41,631 nt of DNA from assembly GCA_000435335.1 (NCBI GenBank), contig FR891329.1, positions 127,540 to 169,170 on the forward strand. Direction: 5' to 3'. Below the pieces are notes generated by a model. That model worked only from the letters and a program-made list of their open reading frames with translations, made no database searches and was not told the DNA's origin. How positions within the stretch are numbered: the stretch's first letter is position 1; each line of letters begins with the position of its first letter. Positions 1 through 8,113 of the stretch are shown piece after piece. The translations under genes and the position numbers were made by a program. The DNA is from Clostridium sp. CAG:964 (GTDB lineage Bacteria; Bacillota; Clostridia; Oscillospirales; Acutalibacteraceae).

Positions 1-315
1 AAGCTGCCATACCACTGGGCTCTTGACGGTATTTCAAATACTCAGACAATCAACCCATCAGCTCTTGGTCACTCAGAGGAAGAGCAGTCTAACAACCTTG
101 TACAGGTATTGGACGGCTACTTTGCACAGGGTGCACACCACCTAAATGTAAATGTATTTGGTGTTGAGAAGCTAAAGGATGCTATGGAACATCCTGAGAA
201 AGAGGAGTACGCAAACTTTACAATCCGTGTATCAGGTTACGCTGTTAAGTTCATCGACCTAACTCGTGAGCAGCAGTTGGATGTAATCTCTCGTACTTGC
301 CATGACAGAATGTAA
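1..315 (+). CDS. pflB: Pyruvate formate-lyase, C-terminal 104 residues (5' end outside window)
   Basis: This is the 3' end of formate C-acetyltransferase, the glycyl-radical enzyme that splits pyruvate plus CoA into acetyl-CoA and formate in anaerobic metabolism. The frame is open from base 1 to TAA at 313-315. The last residues contain the conserved glycyl-radical motif RVSGYAV, whose Gly carries the radical, and the typical ending LTREQQLDVISRTCHDRM. The stop overlaps the start of the activating-enzyme gene by 14 bp, so the two are translationally coupled. The promoter and most of the coding sequence lie outside the window. Confidence 0.97.
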   Translation, partial: KLPYHWALDGISNTQTINPSALGHSEEEQSNNLVQVLDGYFAQGAHHLNVNVFGVEKLKDAMEHPEKEEYANFTIRVSGYAVKFIDLTREQQLDVISRTCHDRM

Positions 316-1045
316 TATTAAAGGTCGTGTCCATTCATTTGAAACCTTTGGTTTGGTGGATGGCCCCGGCGTGAGATATGTGGCTTTCTTGCAGGGCTGT
401 AATATGCGCTGCAAGTACTGCCACAACCCCGAAACCTGGACGCATAAAGGCGGAGATGAAATGACGCCGCAGGAGTTGTTTAACAAAATGTGGCGTTATA
501 AGGGATACTGGGGTAAGAACGGCGGCATTACCATTAGCGGCGGCGAGCCTTTGCTGCAAATTGATTTTGTTACAGAGGTTTTCCGAATTGCTAAGGAGCA
601 TAATGTTCATACCGCACTTGATACAAGCGGGCAGCCTTTTTCTGCCTCACCTGAGTATCTGGAAAAGTTTGACAGGCTTATTCAGTACACCAACCTTGTC
701 CTTTTGGACTTAAAGGAAATTGATGACGCAAAGCATAAGTCCTTGACAGGCTTTACAAACAGTAATATTTTGGAAATGGCAAGGTACTTGTCCGACCATA
801 ATATTAAAATGTGGATTCGTCATGTGCTTGTACCGGGCTTGACTGATGACGATGAGGGCTTAAAGGAGCTTAACAGCTTTATTAAAAGCTTAAAAACTGT
901 TGATAGGGTAGAGGTTTTGCCATATCATACACTTGGCTTGTTTAAGTGGGAAAATCTGAAGATTCCGTACCAGCTTTCCGATGTTCGTCCACCGTCAGAC
1001 GAGGCTGTAAGGCACGCTGAGGAGCTTTTGGAAATAAAAAAATAA
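302..1045 (+). CDS. pflA: Pyruvate formate-lyase activating enzyme (radical SAM)
   Basis: This enzyme installs the glycyl radical on PflB, using S-adenosylmethionine and a [4Fe-4S] cluster. The 247-residue protein has the radical-SAM CxxxCxxC motif at C33, C37 and C40 (GCNMRCKYCHNPET), then the GGEPLLQ segment that contacts SAM. Length is normal for the family. The ATG lies inside the last codons of pflB and uses a different frame. A hairpin terminator at 1059-1088 follows, so pflB-pflA ends here as a transcription unit. Confidence 0.97.
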   Translation: MTECNIKGRVHSFETFGLVDGPGVRYVAFLQGCNMRCKYCHNPETWTHKGGDEMTPQELFNKMWRYKGYWGKNGGITISGGEPLLQIDFVTEVFRIAKEHNVHTALDTSGQPFSASPEYLEKFDRLIQYTNLVLLDLKEIDDAKHKSLTGFTNSNILEMARYLSDHNIKMWIRHVLVPGLTDDDEGLKELNSFIKSLKTVDRVEVLPYHTLGLFKWENLKIPYQLSDVRPPSDEAVRHAEELLEIKK

Positions 1046-1058
1046 CGATTACGCTTTT

Positions 1059-1088
1059 AGAGCCGCATCCTATGGTGCGGCTCTTTTT
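1059..1088 (+). terminator. Intrinsic terminator after pflA
   Basis: A perfect 9-bp stem (1059-1067 with 1076-1084, AGAGCCGCA/TGCGGCTCT) with an 8-nt loop is followed by a T run. It sits 14 nt after the pflA stop. Confidence 0.9.
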
Positions 1089-1184
1089 GCGAGAGCTTAC
1101 AGCAATTCCTTTTGTAAAGATTTATGCCAAAAGTAAAAAAGCAGAGTCAGCCGTTGCAATATAAAATTTTATATACAAATTTAT

Positions 1185-1217
1185 GTACAAAAATAACCGC
1201 CCAAAAGGCGGTTATTT
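1185..1217 (-). terminator. Intrinsic terminator after yitT (minus strand)
   Basis: A 10-bp perfect stem (1192-1201 with 1207-1216, AATAACCGCC/GGCGGTTATT) has a 5-nt loop. On the minus strand it ends in a U-rich run. It lies about 45 nt past the yitT stop and faces the pflA terminator. The 1046-1260 intergenic region holds only these two converging terminators. Confidence 0.85.
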
Positions 1218-1260
1218 TACGATGGAAATTGTTATTAAAGATGTAAAAGGTCGTTCAGGC

Positions 1261-2148
1261 TTATTGCTCGATATTTTTAAAGCCATGGCCGTCTATAATG
1301 CCTGCCTTTGTTACGACAATAAACGCAGATTTATCAATAGACGAGGCAATATTTTTTACCTTGTAAACCTGCCGTGGCCTTACAGCACACATTATTGTTT
1401 TTGTTTTCTTTTTGGAGTAGGCTCCCTCGGAATCAAGCAGGGTAACGCCACGCTTAATCTCAACCATAATTGCTTCACTGATTTCTTCATAGTGAGAAGA
1501 CATAATATACATAACCTGTCCATTGTTATGAGAAAGACCATAGTTGGCAAAGTCGATAACCTTGGAGCTTACAAAAATAACTATTGTTGAATATAAGCCG
1601 CTTTCTATAGAACGAAAGGTTAAAATTGTTGCCAATATGATAAAAATATCCGCAATAATTATGATTGTTCCCATTGAAAGAAACGGGAAATGGTTTCTCA
1701 GATTTTTAGAAATAATATCTGTTCCGCCGGTTGTACCGCCGCCGTGAAATATAAGGCCCAGTCCTAAGCCGGTGAATATTCCGCCAAACAAGGACGCCAT
1801 AAGCTTGTCGCCTGTGTAGGTAGGGATAAACGCTGCCAGTGCGTCAATTAATATTGAAGAAAACAGGGTAGCGAAAATTGTTTTAACTAAAAACCTTTTG
1901 CCGTTTTCGATTGCTCCCCATATAAACAGTGGAATATTAATAATTATATTCATTGTACCTATAGGAAGTGCGAAAAGTGAGTTGAGTATGGTTGATATAC
2001 CCGTAACTCCGCCGGCAACAATATTGTTTGGTGCATTAAACATATCTACAGCGAGCGTAAAGAGGAAGGAGCCGGAAATCATCAAGCCGTAATCTCTTAA
2101 AAAAAACAGCAGCTTTTTACGAAAATTCTCTTGTTTGGTGTTGCTCAT
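1261..2148 (-). CDS. YitT family membrane protein (DUF161 + DUF2179)
   Basis: A 295-residue protein with an N-terminal block of about five to six hydrophobic segments and a soluble C-terminal domain from about residue 215 that matches the DUF2179 pattern (ending near AFIVVTKAGIIDGHGF). This is the standard YitT architecture, found in many Firmicutes; the transported substrate, if any, is not known. It is the last gene of the rplU-obgE-mrnC block, 11 nt after mrnC, and is followed by a terminator. Confidence 0.88.
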   Translation of the reverse strand: MSNTKQENFRKKLLFFLRDYGLMISGSFLFTLAVDMFNAPNNIVAGGVTGISTILNSLFALPIGTMNIIINIPLFIWGAIENGKRFLVKTIFATLFSSILIDALAAFIPTYTGDKLMASLFGGIFTGLGLGLIFHGGGTTGGTDIISKNLRNHFPFLSMGTIIIIADIFIILATILTFRSIESGLYSTIVIFVSSKVIDFANYGLSHNNGQVMYIMSSHYEEISEAIMVEIKRGVTLLDSEGAYSKKKTKTIMCAVRPRQVYKVKNIASSIDKSAFIVVTKAGIIDGHGFKNIEQ

Positions 2149-2159
2149 TTATATATCAC

Positions 2160-2570
2160 CTACTTAACCCTTTCATATATATCGGTTACAATTATGTTGA
2201 ATAATTCCCTTAAGCGGGCAATATCCTTTTTTATGTACAGATAACCAAAAAGTGCCTCAAAGCCTGTGGCACTGTGGTAGTCACTTCTGCTGGCATTTTT
2301 AGGCACAGAGTGCACATTGGCGTTTTTTCCACGGTTGTATATTACTTTTTCGTCCTCAGTTAGGTAGGGCAGAAGTGCAGTGGCACATTTAGCCTGAAAG
2401 CCGCAGTTTACAACGCTTATTTTCCTGTTGTTAAGCTTTCCCACCGGACGGTTTGCCAAAGAAATTATATACTCACGCACCATAAGGTCATATACACCGT
2501 CGCCGATAAAGGAAAGAGTGAGAGGCGATATTTGCCTTAAATCAAAATCGCAAGACAGTAAGCTATCCAT
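2160..2570 (-). CDS. mrnC: Mini-ribonuclease 3
   Basis: Mini-III is a dimeric RNase III-like enzyme lacking the dsRNA-binding domain; in Bacillus it matures the 23S rRNA ends. The 136-residue protein has the RNase III signature FIGDGVYDLMVREY with the catalytic-type Asp24, and the second acidic site in GFEALFGYLY (E105). Length is typical. It is 11 nt after obgE and 11 nt before yitT, so it is co-transcribed with ribosome-maturation genes, which fits its role. Confidence 0.93.
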   Translation of the reverse strand: MDSLLSCDFDLRQISPLTLSFIGDGVYDLMVREYIISLANRPVGKLNNRKISVVNCGFQAKCATALLPYLTEDEKVIYNRGKNANVHSVPKNASRSDYHSATGFEALFGYLYIKKDIARLRELFNIIVTDIYERVK

Positions 2571-2581
2571 ATATATACCTC

Positions 2582-3853
2582 TTATTCTACAAAGTCAAAT
2601 TCAAGGTCATATATAGAAACAGTGTCTCCCTCGTTTATGCCCGCCTCACGCAGAGCGTCAATTACGCCGCCGTTTATAAGCACACGCTGAAAATACTGCA
2701 GTGACTCGTAGTCGTCAAAATTAACCGACTTCATTATATTAAACAGCCACTTTGCCTCCACAAAATAAATGCCGTCGTGGTGGGTAATAGTAACCTTGCT
2801 TTTGTCAATCTTTTCAGGCTGTACCACAGGTGCCGGCTCTGCCTCATAATGAGTAATAGGCGGCAGCTTGCTAAGCATTTCAAGCACCTTATTCATAAGA
2901 GCGTCAACACCCTCGTTAATTGGTGCCATAATAGGGAAAAATTCGTAGCCCTGTGCTTCTACAAAGCTCTTAAAGTCCTCAATTTGTTCATCGGTTGCTA
3001 AGTCGCACTTGTTTCCGGCAACAAGCATAGGCCTTTTTGCAAGCTCAGGATTGAATTTTTTAAGCTCCTCGTTGATAATTTTAAAATCCTCCTTAGGATC
3101 ACGAGCCTCACTGCCCGATACATCTACAATATGCACAAGCATACGACAGCGTTCAACATGACGCAAAAATTGATGCCCCAGTCCAACGCCTTCCCATGCA
3201 CCCTCTACAAGACCGGGAATGTCGGCCATTACAAAAGAGTTTCCCTCGCCCATACTTACAACGCCCAAAACAGGTGTAATAGTTGTAAAGTGGTAGTTGG
3301 CTATAACAGGCTTTGCCTGACTTACTACAGACACAAGCGTGCTTTTGCCGACATTAGGAAAGCCCACCAGTCCTACATCTGCAAGCAGCTTTAGCTCAAG
3401 TGTTACCTCGTATTCTTCACCCGGCATACCCGGCTTTGCAAATCTTGGGGTTTGTCTGGTTGGCGTTGCAAAGTGAATGTTGCCCCAGCCGCCGTTGCCG
3501 CCCTTGGCAACAAGCACAGGCTCTTTGCCGGATACATCAGCCAGCAGTCTGCCTGTTTCGGCATCCTTTACAAGGGTGCCCCTAGGTACACGCACAATTA
3601 AATCCTCTGCCTTTTTGCCTGAGCTTCGTTTGGCCTTGCCGTTTTCGCCTTTTTCGGCTATATATTTTCTTTTATATCTGAAATCCGCCAGGGTAGAAAG
3701 GTTATCATCTGCCAGAAACAGAACATTGCCGCCCCTTCCGCCGTCACCGCCGTCCGGACCGCCGGAGGCTACATATTTTTCACGGTGAAAAGAAACAGAG
3801 CCGTCACCGCCGTCACCTGCTTTAATATAAATTTTTGCCTTATCTACAAACAT
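2582..3853 (-). CDS. obgE: Obg family GTPase (ribosome assembly)
   Basis: ObgE/CgtA is an essential GTPase acting in 50S subunit assembly and stress signalling. The 423-residue protein has the glycine-rich Obg fold (1-158), a G domain with G1 GFPNVGKS (164-171), G3 DIPG (211-214) and G4 NKCD (281-284), and a C-terminal OCT domain. The switch region reads EGAWEGVGLG, with Trp where His or Ser is more usual, and the G5 region (PIMAPINEG) departs from the common SA(A/V) form. I chose the ATG at 3853 (MFVDKAKIY) because a good ribosome site lies upstream; an earlier in-frame ATG would add 11 unrelated residues. Confidence 0.96.
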   Translation of the reverse strand: MFVDKAKIYIKAGDGGDGSVSFHREKYVASGGPDGGDGGRGGNVLFLADDNLSTLADFRYKRKYIAEKGENGKAKRSSGKKAEDLIVRVPRGTLVKDAETGRLLADVSGKEPVLVAKGGNGGWGNIHFATPTRQTPRFAKPGMPGEEYEVTLELKLLADVGLVGFPNVGKSTLVSVVSQAKPVIANYHFTTITPVLGVVSMGEGNSFVMADIPGLVEGAWEGVGLGHQFLRHVERCRMLVHIVDVSGSEARDPKEDFKIINEELKKFNPELAKRPMLVAGNKCDLATDEQIEDFKSFVEAQGYEFFPIMAPINEGVDALMNKVLEMLSKLPPITHYEAEPAPVVQPEKIDKSKVTITHHDGIYFVEAKWLFNIMKSVNFDDYESLQYFQRVLINGGVIDALREAGINEGDTVSIYDLEFDFVE

Positions 3854-3882
3854 TATTTCACTACCTTTCATTATGTAGTATA

Positions 3883-4248
3883 TCACAATAGGCCGTATAT
3901 TTTCTGTAAATCCTCAAGACCATCATAAATTTCCTGTCTTGAAAAGTCGTTGCTTTCTAAAAAATCGTCATCCTTAGAGTTTAGGTAAACATAGAAGTCA
4001 ACACCCACCTCAAAAAGCTCCAAAGATCTTTCTTCGTCTATTTTATCATATAATATATTTTCTGCAAGATTAATCTCGCCTTGGTCCGCCAAATCGTACA
4101 GATACAGTACATTTTTGCCGGCACCATTAATTTCAAAGTACTTTTCGGCAGTTATGTTATATGTTTTCTTTTTATTTTTAAAAACAGTTTCAGCTAAGTA
4201 TTTTACCATAACATCTATCTGCCTTACTAAATAATCCTCGTGCAGCAT
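3883..4248 (-). CDS. DUF6483-like hypothetical protein
   Basis: A 121-residue acidic, helix-rich soluble protein beginning MLHEDYLVRQIDVMVKYLAE, which resembles small clostridial proteins annotated DUF6483. No catalytic motif is visible. The start at 4248 has GGAG at a good distance; the in-frame extension upstream to 4296 is a poorer choice. It sits between the terminator that follows rpmA and obgE. Confidence 0.7.
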   Translation of the reverse strand: MLHEDYLVRQIDVMVKYLAETVFKNKKKTYNITAEKYFEINGAGKNVLYLYDLADQGEINLAENILYDKIDEERSLELFEVGVDFYVYLNSKDDDFLESNDFSRQEIYDGLEDLQKIYGLL

Positions 4249-4271
4249 AAACAAGCTCCTGTTTTGTACAA

Positions 4272-4305
4272 ATAAAATAAAAAGGGCGGAATACAAACTC
4301 CGCCC
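4272..4305 (-). terminator. Intrinsic terminator between rpmA and the obgE group
   Basis: On the minus strand a GGGCGGA/TCCGCCC stem (4299-4305 with 4284-4290) with an 8-nt loop is followed by a long U-rich tract (complement of 4272-4283). It would stop or attenuate transcription after rplU-prp-rpmA, so obgE-mrnC-yitT would be expressed by read-through or from a weak promoter. Confidence 0.85.
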
Positions 4306-4330
4306 TCAGCTAACAAATTTACAGTATAAA

Positions 4331-4609
4331 TTACTGTGCGTAAACGCTTACACGCTTTCTGTCACGACCAACACGCTCGTAACGAACTACACCGTCAACC
4401 TTAGCAAATAGTGTGTCGTCAGAACCACGGCCAACATTCTCACCCGGGTGAATGTGTGTACCACGCTGTTTGTAAAGAATGTTACCTGCCTTTACAAACT
4501 GACCGTCAGCACGCTTAGCACCCAATCTCTTAGATTCAGAGTCACGGCCGTTCTTTGTAGAACCCATACCTTTTTTGTGAGCAAATAGCTGGATATTTAT
4601 CTTAAGCAT
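4331..4609 (-). CDS. rpmA: 50S ribosomal protein L27 with cleavable N-terminal extension
   Basis: L27 (92 residues) reaches the peptidyl-transferase centre of the ribosome. It starts with the extension MLKINIQLF followed by AHKKG, the Firmicutes form in which Prp cuts after the Phe to expose the mature N-terminus. The rest (GSTKNGRDSESKRLGAKRADGQ and RQRGTHIHPGENVGRG-like sequence) is typical L27. The gene lies 4 nt downstream of the prp stop. Confidence 0.97.
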   Translation of the reverse strand: MLKINIQLFAHKKGMGSTKNGRDSESKRLGAKRADGQFVKAGNILYKQRGTHIHPGENVGRGSDDTLFAKVDGVVRYERVGRDRKRVSVYAQ

Positions 4610-4613
4610 TATG

Positions 4614-4940
4614 TTACACCTCCGTATTATTTACAATTATATTCTTCGGGAACTGTTCTTCAAGTCCCAACATATGCAGCTTAAAGCCCTGCAAAATATC
4701 CCTGCAGGCGGCTGCGTCCTTTTGGAAAACTCTCAGCAGCATAGCACCTGTGCTTTCGTCAACATCAACCTCAGCCGCTACCCTTATAACATCTGTTATA
4801 GTGTTAGCTACCAAATAGGCTGCTGAGCTTATAGAAGCACAAACTATGTCGCTGCCACTTTCAGCAAAGCCGGAATGACCTGATATTCTAAAGCCTACCA
4901 AATCACCGCCTGCCAATGTGAGCAAGCTTACCGTTGTCAT
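4614..4940 (-). CDS. prp: Ribosomal-processing cysteine protease Prp
   Basis: Prp removes the N-terminal extension of L27. The 108-residue protein has the catalytic pair His22 (SGHSGFAESGSDIVCAS) and Cys34 at the spacing known for the family. It lies between rplU and rpmA, as in other Firmicutes, with only 2 nt to rplU and 4 nt to rpmA. The L27 extension next door is the expected substrate. Confidence 0.94.
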   Translation of the reverse strand: MTTVSLLTLAGGDLVGFRISGHSGFAESGSDIVCASISSAAYLVANTITDVIRVAAEVDVDESTGAMLLRVFQKDAAACRDILQGFKLHMLGLEEQFPKNIIVNNTEV

Positions 4941-4942
4941 AA

Positions 4943-5251
4943 TTAAGCGTTAATAGACTGGATTTCAACCTTTGTATATGGCTGTCTGTGGCCCATCTTT
5001 CTCTTTTCGCCTTTCTTTGGCTTGTAGGTTGCAACTGTAATCTTCTTACCCTTGCCTGTCTTAATAACCTTGCCTGTAACTACAGCACCGTCAACATAAG
5101 GTGCGCCTACTGTAATACCTGCATCGCTTGAAAGTGCAACAACCTTGAAATCAACTGTTGCGTCAGCCTCGGCAGCCAGCTTCTCAACATAGATAATATC
5201 GCCGTTAGAAACCTTGTACTGCTTACCGCCTGTTTCGATAATTGCGTACAT
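4943..5251 (-). CDS. rplU: 50S ribosomal protein L21
   Basis: A 102-residue L21 (MYAIIETGGKQYKVSNGD ... GHRQPYTKVEIQ). I chose the ATG at 5251; the in-frame ATG at 5263 overlaps the ribosome site (AAAGGATG) and is too close. It is the first gene of the minus-strand ribosomal block and is preceded by an ~80-nt untranslated leader and a strong promoter. Confidence 0.97.
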   Translation of the reverse strand: MYAIIETGGKQYKVSNGDIIYVEKLAAEADATVDFKVVALSSDAGITVGAPYVDGAVVTGKVIKTGKGKKITVATYKPKKGEKRKMGHRQPYTKVEIQSINA

Positions 5252-5335
5252 ATTTAGTACCATCCTTTATAAAAGTCTCGCTACTGTAGGGCGGAGCAAG
5301 GCTCACTTAAATAAGCCCCCAATATGCGGCTTAAA
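5252..5335 (-). promoter_or_regulatory. Possible structured 5' leader of rplU
   Basis: The untranslated RNA between the promoter and rplU contains GC-rich segments able to fold, for example AAGCC with GGCTT near its 5' end and GGGCGGAGCAAGGCTC further on. L21 operons of Firmicutes often carry such a leader (L21 leader type). I cannot confirm the family fold by eye. Confidence 0.35.
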
Positions 5336-5337
5336 TT

Positions 5338-5366
5338 ATTTTAACAAACAAAGTATTATTTGTCAA
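5338..5366 (-). promoter_or_regulatory. Promoter of the rplU operon
   Basis: On the minus strand TTGACA (5361-5366), a 17-nt spacer and TAAAAT (5338-5343) form a near-consensus housekeeping promoter pointing to rplU. Confidence 0.85.
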
Positions 5367-5481
5367 TAGTTTTTTCGCCCAAAAACGGCATTTGCACAAC
5401 GCAATATTTTAAAATATGCAAAGTATTTCCGCAACAGACTTCGGCATTTATGTAAGAAATTTTTCATAATATAAAATTTCA

Positions 5482-5510
5482 TTTACACATATAAACAGGT
5501 GTGTTATAAT
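5482..5510 (+). promoter_or_regulatory. Promoter of proC
   Basis: TTTACA (5482-5487), 17-nt spacer, TATAAT (5505-5510). It is divergent from the rplU promoter; about 115 bp separate the two -35 boxes. Confidence 0.8.
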
Positions 5511-5544
5511 ATTATAAGAATTTTGTAGAATACAGGTGACGAAT

Positions 5545-6345
5545 ATGAATAAAATAGGTTTTATTGGTGCAGGAAATATGGCTACTGCCATTATTAACGG
5601 TATGCTTACTAACAATGTTGCAAGTGCAAAGGACATTAATGTTTTTGACCTTGACCAAAACAAGCTTAGTGTAATGGCTGAAAAAGGAATTAATGCCTGC
5701 GCAACAGCAAAGCAGGTTGCACAGCAGAGCCACTTTGTTGTTTTGGCTGTTAAGCCTCAAAACTATGCAGAGGTACTTGACGAGATTAAGGACGCAGTAA
5801 CAGACAGCACTGTAATGGTATCTATTGCTGCGGGCATTTCAATTAGCTATGTAGTTTCTTCACTTAATGCAAAATGTGCCTGTGTGCGTGTAATGCCAAA
5901 CACACCTCTTTTGCTTGGCTGTGGTGCTACAGCTCTTTGCCCGTCTGAGAATATTGCAGATAAGGACTTTGCAGTGGTTAAGAGTATGTTTGCTACATCG
6001 GGCGTTGTTGAGGTTTTGCCTGAAAGTCAAATGAACACTGTTATTGCGGTAAACGGTAGCAGTCCGGCATATATTTATCTGTTTGCAAAGGCTATGTGCG
6101 ACTATGCCTGTGAGCAGGGAATTGATGCAAATGCCGCTATGGAGCTTACCTGTGCTACACTAAAGGGAAGTGCAGAAATGCTTATGAAGTCCGGCGACAC
6201 GCCCGACACTCTTATCAAAAAGGTATCATCACCGGGCGGTACAACTCTTGCCGCACTGGAGGTGCTGAATAACGGCGGCTTCTACGAAAATATTAAGTCG
6301 GCTATGGACGCTTGCACAAGGCGTGCAGAGGAGCTGGGCAAGTAA
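5545..6345 (+). CDS. proC: Pyrroline-5-carboxylate reductase
   Basis: Catalyses the last step of proline synthesis, reducing pyrroline-5-carboxylate with NAD(P)H. The 266-residue protein starts with the Rossmann motif GFIGAGNMATAI and has the C-terminal signature SSPGGTTLAALEVLNNGGF. The ATG at 5545 is preferred over the GTG at 5536 because AGGTGA lies at a proper distance upstream of it. It is a single gene from its own promoter; about 120 bp without visible signal separate it from the next gene. Confidence 0.96.
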   Translation: MNKIGFIGAGNMATAIINGMLTNNVASAKDINVFDLDQNKLSVMAEKGINACATAKQVAQQSHFVVLAVKPQNYAEVLDEIKDAVTDSTVMVSIAAGISISYVVSSLNAKCACVRVMPNTPLLLGCGATALCPSENIADKDFAVVKSMFATSGVVEVLPESQMNTVIAVNGSSPAYIYLFAKAMCDYACEQGIDANAAMELTCATLKGSAEMLMKSGDTPDTLIKKVSSPGGTTLAALEVLNNGGFYENIKSAMDACTRRAEELGK

Positions 6346-6464
6346 TACGGTAACGCAGGCACTTGCACAGCTTTTCACAAAAGCGACAGTCAGAATAATT
6401 TAATTTACCAAATCATATAATTTCTCATAAAGATATTCAGTAAAATTTATGCAGGAGAAAATAT

Positions 6465-7112
6465 ATGAAGGGTATTTTACTTTTGACGAGAAGGGGCAGA
6501 CGCCGCCTTAATAAAAAGGAAATTGTATATTTTTTGCATCGGTATGGTATAGATGTACTGCTTGGCATTGCCTTGCTTGCCGGTATGATATTTGGTGCGG
6601 TATGTGCGGGCAGTGCTGATAAAACGCTTATGCAGGGGCTGGATTTTCTGTTTACATCTGACTTTCAGTCACGGTGCAGTCAAAGTGTGCTTTCGGCGTT
6701 TGCAGCCTCGCTTACGGCGAATTTTATGTTTTTCTTGGCTAATTTTCTTTTGGGGCTTTCTGTATGGGGCAGTGTAGGCGTTCCGCTTTTAATAGGCTTC
6801 AAGGGCTTTGGAACGGGACTGTCCGGCGGCTATCTTTACAGGTGCTATTCCTTTAGCGGGGTGGGCTTTTTTCTGCTGGTTATGCTGGCAGGCTGCGTTA
6901 TATCTACGCTGGCGCTTATATTTCAGGGCAGGTCGTCAATGGCCTTTTCCGGCAGCCTTTTTGCAAGAGTAAGGGGTACTGCACCCAAGGCTGACCAAAC
7001 CGTTTACAGATATATTATCTCCAACAGCTTTATGCTTATAGCTTTGTCAATAAGTGCAATGACAGACGCTATATTAAACAGTCTGTTTGCGGGTGTTTTT
7101 ACCTTTTCTTAA
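6465..7112 (+). CDS. spoIIM: Stage II sporulation protein M-like membrane protein
   Basis: A 215-residue protein with a short basic N-terminus and about five membrane segments. The segment VGVPLLIGFKGFGTGLSGGYLY matches the SpoIIM pattern, and the size and layout (one early helix, a loop, then four helices) agree. In Bacillus SpoIIM is part of the DMP peptidoglycan-degrading complex of engulfment. The next gene, another membrane protein, starts 25 nt later. The assignment rests on pattern, so a more distant relative of the family is possible. Confidence 0.65.
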   Translation: MKGILLLTRRGRRRLNKKEIVYFLHRYGIDVLLGIALLAGMIFGAVCAGSADKTLMQGLDFLFTSDFQSRCSQSVLSAFAASLTANFMFFLANFLLGLSVWGSVGVPLLIGFKGFGTGLSGGYLYRCYSFSGVGFFLLVMLAGCVISTLALIFQGRSSMAFSGSLFARVRGTAPKADQTVYRYIISNSFMLIALSISAMTDAILNSLFAGVFTFS

Positions 7113-7137
7113 AATAAAAAATAAGGAACTATAAAAT

Positions 7138-8040
7138 ATGAATGACGAAAGAAAGCTTGGCTTTTTTAAGCTTTATTTTAAAAACTTTAGGGCAATGCTG
7201 CTTACCAATCTTTTTTTTGCTGTACCGTTTATATTGGCGGCAGCTTTGGTATATTTTGCAGCTGGTCTGCTTCACCAAACAAGCAATTTGTGGTTTATGG
7301 GTACTGCAATAATTATTATATATCCGTTTCTTTCAGGGGTAACACAGGTTACCAAGGAGATTGTGAAAACCCAAGGCAGTAATTTTAAGGTTTTTCAAAC
7401 CTATAAAAAGGGGCTGAAAAATAACTTTCTCTATTTTGCATTGTATGGTGTAATTATATATGCGGCTGCCGTTATTTCCTATTACAGCATAGTAACATAT
7501 TATAAAATGGCTGCACAAAGCTGGCTGTTCTATATTCCTTTGTTTATTACCATACTTATTGCTTTGGCAATTTTGTTTATTTCTTTTTCCCTGCCGATTC
7601 TTACAGTAACGCTTGAGCTGAAGCTTCGTTACTACTTTAAAAATGCCGCTTTAATGGCAATAGGCGAGCTGCCTATGAATTTTTATGTAATGATAACAAC
7701 AGCTGCGTTAATTTCAGGCTGCTTGTCAGTACCTGTTATGACGGGTAATTTGGTTGTGGGCTTAATTGTATTAGGCGTGGCATTGTTTTTGATTTTACCT
7801 ACGGGAATTTCCTACTGCTCAATGTATAGGCTGTATCCTAAGCTGGAGGATATTTTTGACATTAAGGATAAGGAAAATGACAAATCCTTTCCTATTATGC
7901 CTGTTGCAGTGCCTACAGATGAAAACGGAGAGCCGATTAAGGGCGATAGTGCGTCTGACGGTGAATATGTTTTTGCAGGCGGAAAAATGATAAAAAAATC
8001 ACAGGCACAGGCCGTTGAATATATTGATGAAAGCGACTAA
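7138..8040 (+). CDS. Polytopic membrane protein of unknown function
   Basis: A 300-residue protein with about six hydrophobic segments between residues 15 and 225, then an acidic, soluble tail of ~75 residues (KLEDIFDIKDKENDKS onwards). The helical layout recalls YesL/DUF624-type proteins, but I do not recognise a firm family signature. It is probably co-transcribed with the SpoIIM-like gene and is followed by a hairpin at 8051-8081. Confidence 0.75.
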   Translation: MNDERKLGFFKLYFKNFRAMLLTNLFFAVPFILAAALVYFAAGLLHQTSNLWFMGTAIIIIYPFLSGVTQVTKEIVKTQGSNFKVFQTYKKGLKNNFLYFALYGVIIYAAAVISYYSIVTYYKMAAQSWLFYIPLFITILIALAILFISFSLPILTVTLELKLRYYFKNAALMAIGELPMNFYVMITTAALISGCLSVPVMTGNLVVGLIVLGVALFLILPTGISYCSMYRLYPKLEDIFDIKDKENDKSFPIMPVAVPTDENGEPIKGDSASDGEYVFAGGKMIKKSQAQAVEYIDESD

Positions 8041-8050
8041 GCCTTTTTGT

Positions 8051-8081
8051 TACGAACAGCTGACTATGCTGTTCGTATTTT
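8051..8081 (+). terminator. Hairpin terminator
   Basis: A 10-bp perfect stem TACGAACAGC/GCTGTTCGTA (8051-8060 with 8068-8077) has a 7-nt loop and is followed by a short T run. Confidence 0.7.
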
Positions 8082-8113
8082 AGTATGCACAATTTTAATT
8101 ACGGAGGAAGGCT

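Noticed and set aside
1183..1590. 135-codon plus-strand frame after pflA
   Set aside because: It starts in the yitT terminator and is otherwise antisense to the conserved DUF2179 part of yitT.
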